Positions 1 through 14,905 of a stretch of 64,000 nt of DNA are shown here, piece by piece. The stretch lies in assembly GCF_024713975.1 (NCBI RefSeq), contig NC_091100.1:18434001-18498000 (forward strand). Reading direction: 5' to 3'. How positions within the stretch are numbered: position 1 is the stretch's first letter; each line of letters starts with the position of its first letter. The notes below the pieces were generated by a model. It saw only the letters and a program-made list of their open reading frames with translations, made no database searches and was not told the origin of the DNA. A program made the translations under genes and the position numbers. This DNA is from Paralichthys olivaceus. Taxonomy: Eukaryota > Chordata > Actinopteri > Pleuronectiformes > Paralichthyidae.

Positions 1-164
1 AAAACATGTTTTGTCCAACATAGAGCCATTAATATGAAAAACGTGTGTAGATTAGAAGTTCCAATTGGATTCAAATAACTGTGAAGCCTTTTTATTTTTT
101 TTTTTTTCACTTTGCAAGAGCAGGATCAGGTCATTTCTTCATCTCACTGGTACAAATGGTCTCA

Positions 165-3345
<3,181 letters not shown>

Positions 3346-4031
3346 GACTGCTGTCCTTTGTCTTTGTCAGATATCTTCAGTTTTTCACACTCCAGGTTCC
3401 CCCCCTCGCTGCCGTCCTCACTTGTTCACCGTAGTGTATCTTCAGGAGCTGATGTAGTGTGGTCTGATTTCTGATCTGATCAGTGCCAGAGGTTTCAGGT
3501 TCAGCCCGATCTGATCTGCCCTGGTGTGGTTTCTGGTCTTCCCGAGGGCCCTACCAACATCAAGTCTCACTGTTTTCTTTTTCCACTGCTGCCTTGAGCC
3601 TCCATGTTTTTGTGGGAGCTGCAGTCTGTCTGTTTATCAGCAGAGGTATTAATATGGTTCCCTGTCTTATTTGTAACCCCATCATGTGCATACAAACACA
3701 CACGCACAAATACACACGCACAAACACACACACAGTCTGGTGGACTCACCAACAAGCAGAGATCCCAAGCACTTACCTTGGAGAGTGTCCCAGGCCAGAT
3801 ATAGCATGATATTTCCTCCTCCCCTCTGCTACTGACAGCAAATACAAGCACAAGTGCAGAGCTGGTTGTGGAGAACACATCCTGACTTACTGTGAAATAT
3901 TTATGGGCTTAAATAAATGCTACACACAGGCGGTTTTCCTTAATTTTTAAAAATGTGTTTTTGGTGCATGGTGTTTGACTTCTTGTCAGTGTGACTGAAG
4001 GGAGCTGTTGCTGAGATCCAGCTGCTGTTTA

Positions 4032-4092
4032 AACACACACACACACACGCACATACACCCACACACACACGCACATACACACACACACACAA
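4032..4092. repeat. Imperfect (CA)n array
   Basis: CA dinucleotides with CG, TA and CC interruptions, immediately beside the telomere-like tract. Another smaller CA array sits at about 3690-3735. Confidence 0.9.
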
Positions 4093-4120
4093 AGCCGAAC
4101 ACACACACCTTTATCATACT

Positions 4121-4226
4121 TCTAACCCTTAACCTAACCCAACATCATCCTAAATCTTAACCTAAATCTAAACCTAAAGCTAACCACAGCCTAACCCCTA
4201 ACCTTTACCTAACCTAAACCTAAACA
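4121..4226. repeat. Degenerate telomere-like tract (CTAACC variants)
   Basis: Repeated variants of TAACCC, TAACCT and TAAACC over about 105 nt, flanked by CA arrays. It resembles degraded vertebrate telomere repeat, but the tract is short and impure. Confidence 0.6.
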
Positions 4227-5039
4227 TAATGAAGACAAGTCCCCATTATGGGACTGTATAAAGATTTAGTAATTCCTAGAACATACACACAGGCACAAAT
4301 TTACACAAGTGTGGTATAAACACTTTTTTAACAACAACAATATAACATTTGAAGCATTGTGGTGTCTTAATTTAATCTTTTATTACTAAAAATTGTCCTT
4401 TCACAAATAACAGGAGACAAGCAGCAGAGGCGACTGTACATCATCCCCCTGTGTGAGACTCAAACACATTCATCCTCTCCTGCACATGAGAACAGAAACG
4501 AATGAATCGACGTTAGCAGCGGCAGGAACCACTGCAAAACACCTTCCAACAACAGTAGTAACCTGAACATGTGTTCTTGGAAAAGAAAGAGTGGAAGTGA
4601 AGGAGGAATGAGGGGAGAGAGGTAGAGGCGGTTTGAAAAGAGATGTATTGAAGACAGAAACATAAAAAGACACTAAAATAAAAAAACATGGAATGTATGT
4701 TGTTACACTGCTGGGGGAGAGGGAGTTGTGTGACGATATGACAACATTTGGTTTGACCGGTAAAAAAACAGGAAAGAAATTTCTGGTGGTATGAGATTAG
4801 TTGATTGATTGACTCCGCTTCAGCATATTCAAGTTATTGCAGTGATTTATAAATGTTTAATGTATTTACTGGAGTATGTTTCAGTATATTTACATATTCA
4901 CCCCACTACACACAGTGGAGAGTTGATTGTTCAGTTCAGCTGGCTGGTGTGTTTGATCAACGTTTTTCAGACTAGTGTTAGATCAGTCTTTATTTTGTTA
5001 TTAGATTAGTCGAATGTGGGTTTAATGTAGAGATTAGCT

Positions 5040-5372
5040 CCACACAGGGGGTTATGTTTTCACTCCTGTACGTTTGTTTGTTGGTCAACAAGATTATACA
5101 CATAAAATACAAAACTGAATTTGGAGGATGGGACATGGGCCAAGAAAATCTTGGAATATATCCAGGGATTGTTTTTATCACTTCCTTTAACTTTGCAAGA
5201 TTCTTTTTGACATTTTCACAGATTTCCTCAGAAATAATTTATGGATCTTAAAATAAATCAGGCATTTTTAGGGAACAGATATAGATGAGTGTGTGCTATA
5301 TGGTGCAGCTTAATTTAATTTAAGGGGACAGTTGGGCCTTGGTGGAGGTATGTGCTCTACTGAAGGACATTC
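5040..5372 (+). mobile_element. Interspersed repeat family 1, copy A
   Basis: Reads from a head like GGTTATGTTTTCACTCCTGT, through a segment on GGACATGGGCCAAGAAA, to a tail reading GGACAGTTGGGCCTTGG and ending near TGCTCTACTGA. The same head, body and tail recur at least eight times in the window. It has no coding capacity, and I do not name the family. Confidence 0.75.
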
Positions 5373-5384
5373 TAGTGTTTTCCT

Positions 5385-5650
5385 TGCTGTTTGTCTGCCT
5401 GTCAGCAGAATTGCTTAAAGACTACTCAACTGATTTCAATGAAACTTTGTGTAGGGGTGGGGCATGACCTAAAGAGGAACCCATTACATTTTGGCGCAGA
5501 TCTGGATCATAGGAAGTTTTTCAGCACATTTATTGATTAATCAGAGAATTTAAATGTTTAGAGGACTGATATTTGGTGCAGTTGGCAGATCTAAATAAAA
5601 TTCTGAATTTGGTGAATTTAAATGTGGTTTCATAAGGGGATTGAAGTTGT
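5385..5650 (+). mobile_element. Interspersed repeat family 1, copy B
   Basis: Head-to-tail neighbour of copy A. Shared phrases include TTTCAATGAAACTTTGTG, GGGGCATGACC, GATTTGGTGCAG-like text and AATTTAAATGTGGTTTCAT before the tail. Confidence 0.75.
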
Positions 5651-6459
5651 GATCTACCCATCACACGTAGCAAATTAGTTTTACTTGGTCACTATTTGTG
5701 CAGGAGATAAATTCAGGCATCTGATTTTTAAGCCACAGTCAAAGTCTATCTTTGTGAAAGCAGACAATAATTTGGTCACGCATAGACCAGAGATCATTGC
5801 TGACTCTGTTTCAAACATTATGAGCATATTTTTTATCTTCAAAATCAACCACCTGCTGATCAACGAGCTGACGTGGTGCTGCAACCTCTCAGATGTGCAG
5901 GGAAATCATCAGCTTATTGCACCAGATGTTATCTTGACATTGAGGACTGCCATGGGTCGGCAACAACAAAACAGGATCTCAACCTTCCACTCTGGTCCAC
6001 TTGCTCAATCCAACATGCTGCATTGATGTGTGTATCACCTAACACGCACCCAAGGCAAGAAACTCCTGCATTCCAGTCAAAAAAAAGGACCTCATTCAAA
6101 ATCTGCATGAAGGTCAACATGAAAGAATGGTTTATGGAGAAACCATCTTGCAGGGTTTTATCAAGAAAATGCAAAGTGCTTGTTCGTTGTAAATAAAAAA
6201 GAAATTGCATCACTGTCTTGAACCTCCTGTATTTTACTAAAAGTCTGCTTTCTCCTGCCGATGTGTGCACTCAATTTGGTAGGAAATCCCTGTTGATGGT
6301 CTAGAGCAGTCGTAGAGGACGAGGGGAAACACAAACAGAGGTATGTGTCTTTGTTGAGATGAAAAGTAAAGCCTATACTGTATATCCTGCATGCATTTTA
6401 TATAACTTGAGTTAATATGTAGACACAAACATATGTGTGTGTATATCATGTGAAGGTCG

Positions 6460-9400
6460 TTAGCAGTCGTCGTCCTCAAAGTGTGTTTTCTGCAGAACCT
6501 TCACATGGCGCTCATAGATCTTGAGTGCGGGGCCGAGCCGGATTGACAGGCCAGTCAAAACATCATGGCGCTGCATGAGAAGCAGAGACTTGCCATCGAT
6601 TTCCTGGCGAAGAGAGAAGAGCAATGCAGATGCGGAGACTCAGGTTAAAGGTTCAACTGTTGAAAGGTTAAAGTACAGATATTAAACTTGTCTGTGGTGC
6701 CCTCTGGTGGTTGCTAAAGAGGATCACAGACTCACCTGGGTCATGAAGGCAGCAGCCTGCTCAGGGAAACCTGCTGCTGTGAAATAGCTGACCACATCTG
6801 ACACCGTCCAGTCCACCGGGCTTCCACTGGCCCCCTCACACTTCATGAACCTACAAATATAAGTAAGAGGAGAGACCATTACAAAACCTGCAGGAGAAAG
6901 CCAGCTATGTCAGAACTGACAGTTTGAAGGAGGAATGCAGTTACCGCGGCCACGGAGGTCATGATTTTATCGGCAGTTTGTAAGTCAGTTTGTTAGTTAC
7001 TTAGTAGGATTGAATAAAAAGTACTGGACAGATTACCAGGAAACTAAGTGGACTGGTGGACTTGGTGGAGGTGCTCTACTGATTGTCGTTCTAGTTCTGT
7101 CTTGTTTTTATTCATTGTTTTATTTCACATGTATACATTTTCTGTAGTTCGTTCATTTCTGGAGGATGATTAGAGTGGGAGCATTGGGATTTCTATGTTC
7201 TTACATTTGGTTAAACTGAACATTGAACATTTCATTGGTAGCGTCAACATGAGCAGTAGATAAATTGGTTTTAGAGTAATGTTGAATGACGCAGATGTTT
7301 CACTCTATTATAGGGTGATAATACAATACAACACTGAAGCTAAAATGACACACTGAGAATGGGTCGAAGTTCAGTTAAATAGTTTAGGACTTCAACTATT
7401 CAAACGTAACATTTGTTTGTCTGTTGAGAATCTGACTGAGAAGAAGTGAAAATGTCTGTGGTACAGCTCAGATAGAGCATCTCTAAGAAATGTAACAAGT
7501 ATCTGTTATCCACAAATGATTAAAAATCAAATATATAATATAGTGAATTATACTTATTTGAATCAAAGCATGTCATAGCTTTAGACCAAGTAAATAGTAG
7601 TAATAGTAAACCTAGCAGGACTGCAGTGAGTGGGCTGTTGTTGCCAGGGTGGATTCAGTTTTACTGCAGGTTTGAAATGATAAAGACTTCAAATGAACTG
7701 TTTCTAAACTAGTGTCTCTGTATGCAGCATGTCTCCACCAACTAGTACAGTTTTATTTTACATACATGTCTTTCCATACTCAGGTGAGGTCACCGTGATC
7801 TTTGACCTTTGTGTGTAAGTTTTAGGTGAAAGGGATCTATTGGCAGAAATATTATATAAAATATTCCTAGTGATGTTTTCACTAATGTGTTTGATCTTAA
7901 TTGTACAAATTGTTGTTTTCTTTACCGTAGAATTCCACCTTTATATTTAAATACTTTATATCTACATTGGGAGGCGGTCCTTTCTACAGAGGCCAGACTG
8001 GACAACTAAACACCTTTTGAGTTTTTATGACAACTGAAGCTGCCACAGGTTCTCTCTCATGCTTGGAAGGGGAGGGTGAGGTGAGGGGTGTTCAGCTGCA
8101 ACATGACACTTCACCACAAGATGTCACTAAATTCTACACACTGAACCTTTAAGATAATGTGCTCACAAGTCAAAAAAGGCTTTTATGAACAGTGACATTG
8201 AGGTTTAAGTCAAAGGGTTTGTTTGTGACAGATGTAATGGAATTCCCATTGGGTGGTCCAGATATATCACATTCACAAGAACCTGACCTTTACCTTTGAC
8301 CTTCAACCATTCAAATCTAATCAATTCATCTTTGAGCCCAACTAAATGTTTTTATTAAACTTGAAGACATTCCCTTTTAATGTTTCTGAGATTTTGTGTT
8401 CATAAAATCTAAAAAGTTTTGTAACATCAGATTAACCTCGACCTTTGGCTTTTGCCAGGACTGAGGCATAATGATTTCCACCTTATATTTACCTTTTTCT
8501 TAGCGTACATTCTACATGTTGATTATCCATTAGCCATCGACCAAAATGCAATGAAAAAATTTAGATTTCTGATTCCTTATTCGGAGTATTCTCTTCACAT
8601 GAAAAGCAATCCAGGGGTTTTCAGGCTCATTTGGGTAAAACATTTGGACTTGTTCACAATAAATATAAAAGAATTTGTAGAACAACCCAAAAAACAAAGC
8701 AAGGTCAGATCAGAGCCCTATGACTGTTTTTGCTGTCTCTAGTAAGTCTGCCGTACTCACCCTCCACTGCTAACTCCTCCATTTATCCCTCGCTCCTCAG
8801 ACAGGCCGGAGTCTCTCGGGGAGGCGGTGGGTGTGAGCAGGCAGGACGACACGCCGACCTCTGTCTTACACTCCATGTCTACGGAGGAAAAATTAAGCTC
8901 AATGGGATTCTCTGTTATCGCTGCAAACCGCTGAACACAAACAGGCACAAAGACACCCAAATTTTGCAATGATAAGTAAAACAGAACTCACTGTTGAAGC
9001 CTGAGGAGGTGTGGTTGATCCCATCGCGCTGTGGCTGGTTGTGTGTCTGGAGAGAAGAGAGGGCGGTCAAACAAAGATGAAGATAAAAAACGAGACGATG
9101 GCACAAAGACGATATCTATCCTCTGGAACGAGTCAGAGCGGAAAACTACGGGTGATAGAGCCGGAGGTAAAATCATGTTGAAAATATCAGCGGGACACAG
9201 CCTCGACCTAAAGTGAAGAATGAGGGAATTTGGCTTTGTGACAAAACTGCAACAAGCCATTTCAACCATCTGCAGTGGGAGTGTATATGAAGATGGTGTG
9301 AGGAAGGGGAGCACGAGTTTGACAAAGCTGAGGAGTCGTGCCCAGTGGAGAGTTAAAGTCTGTGAGTTTTTCTGCATGTGTCTCTGAAAAGATAAACCAC

Positions 9401-11726
9401 TGCAGCACCTGGTTTGTTTGTCAGCAGGATCACACAAAAACTACTAAACATATTTCCGTGAAACTTGGTGCACAGATGGGTCAAGAACCTTTTACATTTT
9501 GGGGCAGGTCTGACACTGTAAATCACAATTTGTTCACTGAACACAAAACGTTTAATTAAGCGCTAAACGGTTACATGAAAGTTCTAACCTGATATAAAAT
9601 ATATGTGTCCATACAACAGACATTTTTGATAACACAACAAAATAAGTGTTTTTTGAGCATGTACTTCGACATCTACAGACAGGTATATAACAGGACATCA
9701 AACTACCAGGTTGCTGAATAATTATCTCCACGAAGGAGGTAATGTTTTCATCATTTGTCTGATAGTTAGCAGGAGTATGCAAAACCTGCTGAGCAAGCAT
9801 ACTACTGGTGGAATGATGCTGTATGGGTCATCTTTTTCACTTTCTTCAACATTGTGAGATATGGGCATTTAAAAAACCTTTTCAGAGATTTATAATGGAG
9901 TAATACAAATCCAGATCTAGTGAATTCAGATGTGTTTTCATTAAGGGACTGTTGGGCCTTGATGAAGGTTTTAACTATGGTGCCTGCCTTCTTATTTTTA
10001 TGCTTATTAAACACAATGACAATGATGTGTTGTAACTTTTATGTTTAAAGAAATATGTTTTGCATTATTAAAGTCATATAAACACATAATATCATTATTC
10101 AGCTATGTGTGATGTGTGATTTTTAATTATTCATTTGATTAATGCCTAGTGAGTCAAAACCATCAGGACAGATTCACTTACCTGTGCTGCCATATGTGGC
10201 TGATCTGGGAGGTCAGCTCTCTCCTCCAGGCGTGCACTGTTACACTGCAACACCTCGACAACTCCCTGGACAGGTGGGGACGGAGTCCTCGCAAGAGAAT
10301 CCACCCCTAAGAGAGCCGCTAAACGCACAGGAGAAGAGGGGAAGAACAAGAGAAATGATTATCAAGCACTAAGAAAGAAAACATTAAAATCACTGAAATC
10401 ATTAAATGCAATAACATCCTAAATATGTACATGAAAACTTTAAATAAGTTTAATTCTAATAGGGAAAGAAAATCAAAACAGCCAGGAATACTGTTAGTTA
10501 ATCATTTGTACTGTATTTGTATAAACAATATGATTTAATGGCACAAGACTGTTTAATTAACCTGCAACTTGCTTTACTTTGTACTCAGCACACATATTCA
10601 CGCACATGCACGCACCTTTGCAACTGTGCTGTTGCTGCTGATGGGGGCTCCTCTGCTTTGACGCTGCCTGGATCTCAGCATCTTCTGCGGGCTCTTCCGT
10701 GAGCCCTGGTTCGGTTGTCATGGCTACAGGCGATGGTCCTCCCTCCTCATCAGAACTCCGGGGATCATCACCATCCTCCTCCTCCTCCTCTTCCTCGTTC
10801 TCTCCCGGTTCCACTTCTTTGCTGCCTGTTTCCATTGGCTCATTCTCCTGGACAGGAGACGAGGGCGGCGGCTGCAACAACACGTACACTTTCATCAGAA
10901 AAGGGGTTGAGGACTTGAGGGTGAATCAAGTGAGTGCGCAGCGCCTGAGTTGTATCCAAGTTGTTGCTCAGGATTGGCTCACCACACAGATTCTAAGTCT
11001 GCGGATGCAAAAGACTGTTTGCGCTTCCTCCTCGGTGGTGAAGGTGTGGATCGCCTCCCACTTAGACAGAAATACCGCAACTCAAGCGTGCGCCCGCAGA
11101 GAGGGAGGAGAGCGCGCTGTCAGGGCCGATACAAAGGATTCAAAGGGGCGCAAAAAGGGGGCGATGCGGCCTTAGCGAGAGGAGAAAACAGCAACAACAA
11201 CAGTAACAACAATAACTACAAGGTTATAACCGCGCCTCAAAACCCATGCAAACTGTGATCTGCATGGACACATGATGCGCGACTGGTCAGTCTGCGCGAC
11301 GTGAGAGAGGGAGGAGAGCGGCAGCGGCGCGTGTCAAGTTTACGACAGACAATAACATGAAAATACAGACTACAATGTTAGATAATCAGCTCAACAATCA
11401 CACAAACAGAACGAACATAAGGCGCGGCTGCGCGGCATGGGAGCGGCGAGAGAGCGGCAGCGGCGCGTCTCAAGTTTAAGACAGACGCCGCCTACTACTG
11501 TACTGTGCGGCAGGCCCAGACGATCCCGCTGTGCTCGGCTGAAGTTCCTGAGAGGAATCACATGTTGTTGAAAACCAGGAACAAACCAGAGGCTGGTCGT
11601 GTGTGCGCTAATGCAGAGACGCTCTTTTATGGCTTGCGCGCTTATCCCGGGAGAGCCGGGGGATGCCGCTCCGGAACTGTCTGCACATAGATGTAATAAC
11701 CCGCACCTTTTGTGCAGGAAGCCGAG

Positions 11727-11820
<94 letters not shown>

Positions 11821-13197
11821 GCGGTCGCAGACATGCACACGCACAAAGACACGATCGTCTACTTTTGCATCGAGGTTTAACATGAAAAAACAAATATTTG
11901 GAGCAGCTGAGCGCGTCCTGCTGCAGCATCATTATTTTACCATCAAACCCACGCACTTCAGTTCTGTACAAGTGGGACGTGTTGGCCATATTAAGTTAGC
12001 ATTGCCCACCTTCTTCGTCGGTGTGTGCTTGTTCTGCAGTGCGCTCTTCCCAAGTCTATCCGCGGACGCATTCTTCTTCGACGCCGGTTCCTCCACCATC
12101 ACCATCCCCCTCAAGGGAAGAGTGATGTTCCCGCAGCGGGTCCTGCGCAGCCTGCCCCTCTCCACCTCTCGCTCCATGACCACTTTGACTTTGCCTCGGG
12201 TCAGCTTCTCTTCCGACAGCTGCTCCTGGCTGCTCAGGTAGCCCAGGATCTCCTTGAGTCCGAGCGGCTTCATGTGGCCTCTAGTCTCGGCGGTGGAAGA
12301 GGCGGCAGCGGCAGAGCCCCCCCGGTGGCTCCTCTCGGACAGGCGGCGAACAGAAGCCACCAGCCTGTCTCCCAGGTCGGAGGAGTTGGCGTGGGTCCCC
12401 GTCGCTCTGGTGCCCCCTCCTCCGACTCGAAGTTTGGGCTTGAGGGGGGCAGGCTGCCTCTGTTGTTGTTGCGGGAGGCTGCCGACGCTGCCGGTGTAAG
12501 TTTTGCTCTGGCTCTCAGCTCCGGACGGACCCTGCTCCTTTCCTCCGCCGACCGCATCACTCTTGCTCGGAATCGTCCTGCTGCCATCGCCGTGCGCGCT
12601 CGTTCCATGGCCGACACCGGGCTCCGGGCAGCCCCCCGCTCCCCGCTGCCCTAATCCCTTGTCTCTCGGTGCACTTGCTTTCTCCTCTTTGCAGCCGCTC
12701 CCGACAGCGCAGCCCGTTGTTGCGCCACAGCTGAGGCACCCGTTTCCGCTACTTCGGCTGGAGGCAGGCTTGAGCTTCTTGCCTGATGTCTGGGTGTGGG
12801 GAGCAGGGCTGGGCTCCGGCTCCTCTCCCTCCTCCTGGTCGGTGAAGCTGTGCGCACTGTCGCCGTTGTTGTTCAGATGGTCGTGTTTGGTCCGCTCCCT
12901 CGCTGCTGCCTCCGCACTGCCGCCGCCAACAGCCGCCGTCATAAACTCACTCTTCTTTCGGCTTTTCCTCTGCACCTTCGCCGCGTTCCGATACGATATG
13001 GAGCCCTTGTAGCTAACTTTGAGCACCGTCTGCTCTTGGATCAGTTTTTCCAGCTCTGTCCTGGTTCTGTCCGGGTCTGACCCGTGTCGTCTCCGGACCA
13101 TTCGACAGATCCTCTCCAGGTCCGGACGCGCTTTCCTGGAGCGGAGAGAGTCGATTGTTTCCAGGATCCACTCTCGGTACTTATTGGGCTCGGACAT
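6460..13197 (-). CDS. samd1: SAMD1 (atherin): winged-helix and SAM domain chromatin protein
   Basis: Seven coding exons: 12010-13197, 10616-10871, 10182-10306, 8992-9046, 8761-8878, 6736-6850 and 6460-6603. All phases fit, giving 666 codons plus stop. SAMD1 binds unmethylated CpG DNA through an N-terminal winged helix and acts with repressive chromatin complexes; the SAM domain oligomerises. The winged helix is at about residues 5-85, with [20 protein letters not shown] and [17 protein letters not shown] second conserved block is near [20 protein letters not shown]. The middle is low-complexity (Ser, Gly, Gln). Exon 2 encodes an acidic Glu run, and the SAM domain (about 590-660) includes [20 protein letters not shown] and ends [16 protein letters not shown] at 13197 was chosen because it abuts the winged helix; the frame stays open upstream to another ATG at 13413. 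It lies just upstream of prkaca on the same strand, as in mammals. Confidence 0.94.
6995..7095 (+). mobile_element. Interspersed repeat family 1, degenerate fragment
   Basis: Contains GACAGATTACCAGGAAACT followed closely by CTTGGTGGAGGTGCTCTACT, which is the head and tail of family 1 with the middle deleted. It lies in the samd1 intron between exons 6736-6850 and 8761-8878. Confidence 0.5.
7800..8153. mobile_element. MITE-like repeat family 2, copy 1
   Basis: Begins near GTGTAAGTTTTAGGTGAAAG and ends in CACACTGAACCTTTAAG, which is an inverted match to the start of the copy at 18603. Internal landmarks are GATCTATTGGCAG, CCTAGTGATGTTTTCAC and CAAGATGTCACTAAATT. It is non-coding, in a samd1 intron. 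Confidence 0.7.
8160..8450 (-). mobile_element. Interspersed repeat family 4, copy 1
   Basis: Contains CTGACCTTTACCTTTGACC and a following stretch on AATCAATTCATCTTTGAG. These resemble, in reverse complement, the text at the right window edge (GTCAAAGGTCGAGGTCAGTG). Non-coding; still inside the samd1 intron. Confidence 0.5.
9400..9525 (+). mobile_element. Interspersed repeat family 1, copy C (head part)
   Basis: Includes TTTGTTTGTCAGCAGGATCA, ACAAAAACTACTAAAC, CCGTGAAACTTGGTGCA and TACATTTTGGGGCAG in family order. It is in the samd1 intron between exons 8992-9046 and 10182-10306. Confidence 0.65.
9720..9990 (+). mobile_element. Interspersed repeat family 1, copy D
   Basis: Has the head CACGAAGGAGGTAATGTTTT, the core CACTTTCTTCAACATTGTGA and the tail GGGACTGTTGGGCCTTGATG. 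The middle is rearranged. Same samd1 intron and same orientation as copy C. Confidence 0.65.
11314..11486. repeat. GC-rich direct repeat pair in samd1 intron 1
   Basis: Two 37-nt copies, at 11314-11350 and 11450-11486, differ at only two positions and are offset by 136 nt. Each contains GAGAGCGGCAGCGGCGCGT then CAAGTTTA. They lie in a CpG-rich part of intron 1. Confidence 0.8.
11731..11819. repeat. (CA)n microsatellite in samd1 intron 1
   Basis: About 89 nt of pure CA. It is about 190 nt from the exon 1 donor and far from the acceptor. Long His-Thr or Val-Cys open frames over it are artefacts. Confidence 0.97.
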
Positions 13198-13560
13198 CTT
13201 CTCCTGCGGCGGGTGCGGGGTGGGGGTTTGGTCCGGGTGCGTCTCCTTCCCCCTCTGTTGTCTCTGAAGTGACGCTGGAGCCGGAGTGCGATCCCCGGCA
13301 GGAGAACGAGGACGGAAGCCTGGCTGGTACGCTTGCGTTGGTTGGCCACATTGTGCGCTTAAGGTAGACCGAAGATGGCGCCTATAGTTCTCCGACGCAG
13401 ACGCAAATGGCATTTAAGGTGGAATTTGTTCGCTTGGAGCGCATCGTAGATGTGTTCTTTGTTCGCAGCCTCGATCCGATCAACCGGCAGTTTCTAATAA
13501 GTGGAAAACACACAATCCAGACATCGAGTGTCGTGTTGTTTTTAAGCGTTACGGCGAACC
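13198..13560 (-). promoter_or_regulatory. samd1: samd1 CpG-island promoter and 5' UTR
   Basis: CpG-rich DNA continues from samd1 exon 1 past the start codon to about 13560, with no clear TATA box. The exact transcription start cannot be read from sequence. The probable prkaca poly(A) site lies about 200 nt further out, so the two genes are closely spaced on the same strand. Confidence 0.55.
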
Positions 13561-13752
13561 AGAGCCAACAGATGGGTGGAGGACGGTTCCAGGGCGCATC
13601 AGGCGGCTGCGATGGATGTCTGACCTCTGGGCAACAAACAGTGTCATCATATAATATTCACTTTCCTGCGACTTTACAGCTGCTGATGCTGCAAAACAAA
13701 CCAAAACGTCCAGGAAATACACTCAAGTTCAGTAGAATTTCACCAGTAAAAC

Positions 13753-13758
13753 TTTATT
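13753..13758 (-). terminator. Candidate prkaca poly(A) signal AATAAA
   Basis: TTTATT on the plus strand reads AATAAA on the minus strand. It is the last good candidate before the samd1 promoter. Use of this site is inferred only from position. Confidence 0.3.
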
Positions 13759-14404
13759 GGAATGATACTCATGTTGCAAAATATTACACTTCATGTTTTT
13801 TATGCCACTGATCCCGTGACTTTAGACGCTTCCCTTTGCAGTATGTGTGTGTGTCTGTGTGTGCGTGTGTATGTGTGTGGCAGGGGTGGGGGAATAACAC
13901 GGTTAACATTAGGAGGGGGGTCTCATTTCCCTAAAAAGTGCGACAGTATGAACCAGCATTGTGCCTGCATCGAGAGGGAGGAAGTCAGTATCACTGCAAA
14001 AAACACAGAGGACACAGAATAATATTGTTTTATAACTTCAAACATTTTGTCTGAGATGATGAGAGTCAACATTGAACTGGACATGGAGGAAATACAGCGA
14101 ATGTGAAGTCTCGACAAGTGGTTTACAATGTCATAATGACAATAATAATAATATTTAAATAGCAGTTTGTAAATCAGACCATAACAACCTATAAATGAGC
14201 AGCTGACAAAATGAAGGTATGCAGCCACCAGCAGCTTTTGCCACCATCTCTCTGCTGATATGGTTTTTACTTCAGTTTGATGAATTAAGAGAGTTTTTCC
14301 AGCAGCTTCACCTCTGTACTGGTGAAATATGAAAAGTTGAGAAAAGTAGGAGAGCGGCGGGAATGTAATGGACCCAGTTGGTCTCAAGTTGCGTTGACTT
14401 GTTC

Positions 14405-14905
14405 ACTGCCCCAGGTTCACTGTTTGTTCACATGGTGTGTGAATTTGAAGAACTGTTTCGGTAATATGCCAAACTTGAGCATCAGCTGACATTATAAGGG
14501 GTCTTAAAGTGGACCCTGCTTCGTCCCATAACCATGTCTCAAACTCCAGAGAGAAAGACCCTGGACAACCGGGAACTGTCTTGCCACGAGAAGACAACCA
14601 CTACATTAAAAGGAATGCGAGTGCACAGGCTTGGAGGAGCATACACATTTTTTTGAAAAGTCCTGCAATGAGAAACTGGTAGCGTGTGGTTGAAGGTGAA
14701 AGAAGGTACTGAGTTACATTGTGTTAGCTGTGAAAGCTAAAGTTCTTGGAGCCTGAGCCTTAATAGAAGAAGTCGGCATATTTTGGCCTCAGCTGCAAAC
14801 GTCATATTTTATGGAAGTGCAGTAAGACGTTGCTGGAGTGGCCCTTCACATGCTGCATATTCCCAACTAGTTTCACTTTATATCAATCAGTGAACCTGGG
14901 GCAGT
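14405..14905. mobile_element. TIR-bounded element of about 0.5 kb (MITE-like)
   Basis: The 18-mer ACTGCCCCAGGTTCACTG at 14405-14422 has its exact reverse complement at 14888-14905. Similarity continues inward by a few bases (TTTG versus ATTG). The 501-nt interval has no coding potential. No clear target-site duplication is seen. Confidence 0.55.

Larger units (their letters stand above)
3346..6459. other. Intergenic region between vcp-like and samd1
   Basis: No gene is recognised. The first 100-300 bases are the presumed vcp-like 5' UTR and promoter; they are not obviously CpG-rich and I see no clear TATA box. The rest holds CA arrays, a telomere-like tract, two adjacent copies of an interspersed repeat and the samd1 3' UTR, whose 3' end I could not place. 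Short open frames here have no family resemblance. Confidence 0.7.

Noticed and set aside
4121-4226. A true chromosome end at the telomere-like tract
   Set aside because: The repeats are degenerate and short, and genes continue on both sides.
11599-11989. Open frames rich in His-Thr or Val-Cys
   Set aside because: They are translations of the (CA)n microsatellite and have no independent support.
12025-12654. 209-codon plus-strand open frame
   Set aside because: It is the antisense shadow of samd1 exon 1, whose minus-strand frame encodes the recognised winged helix and conserved middle block.
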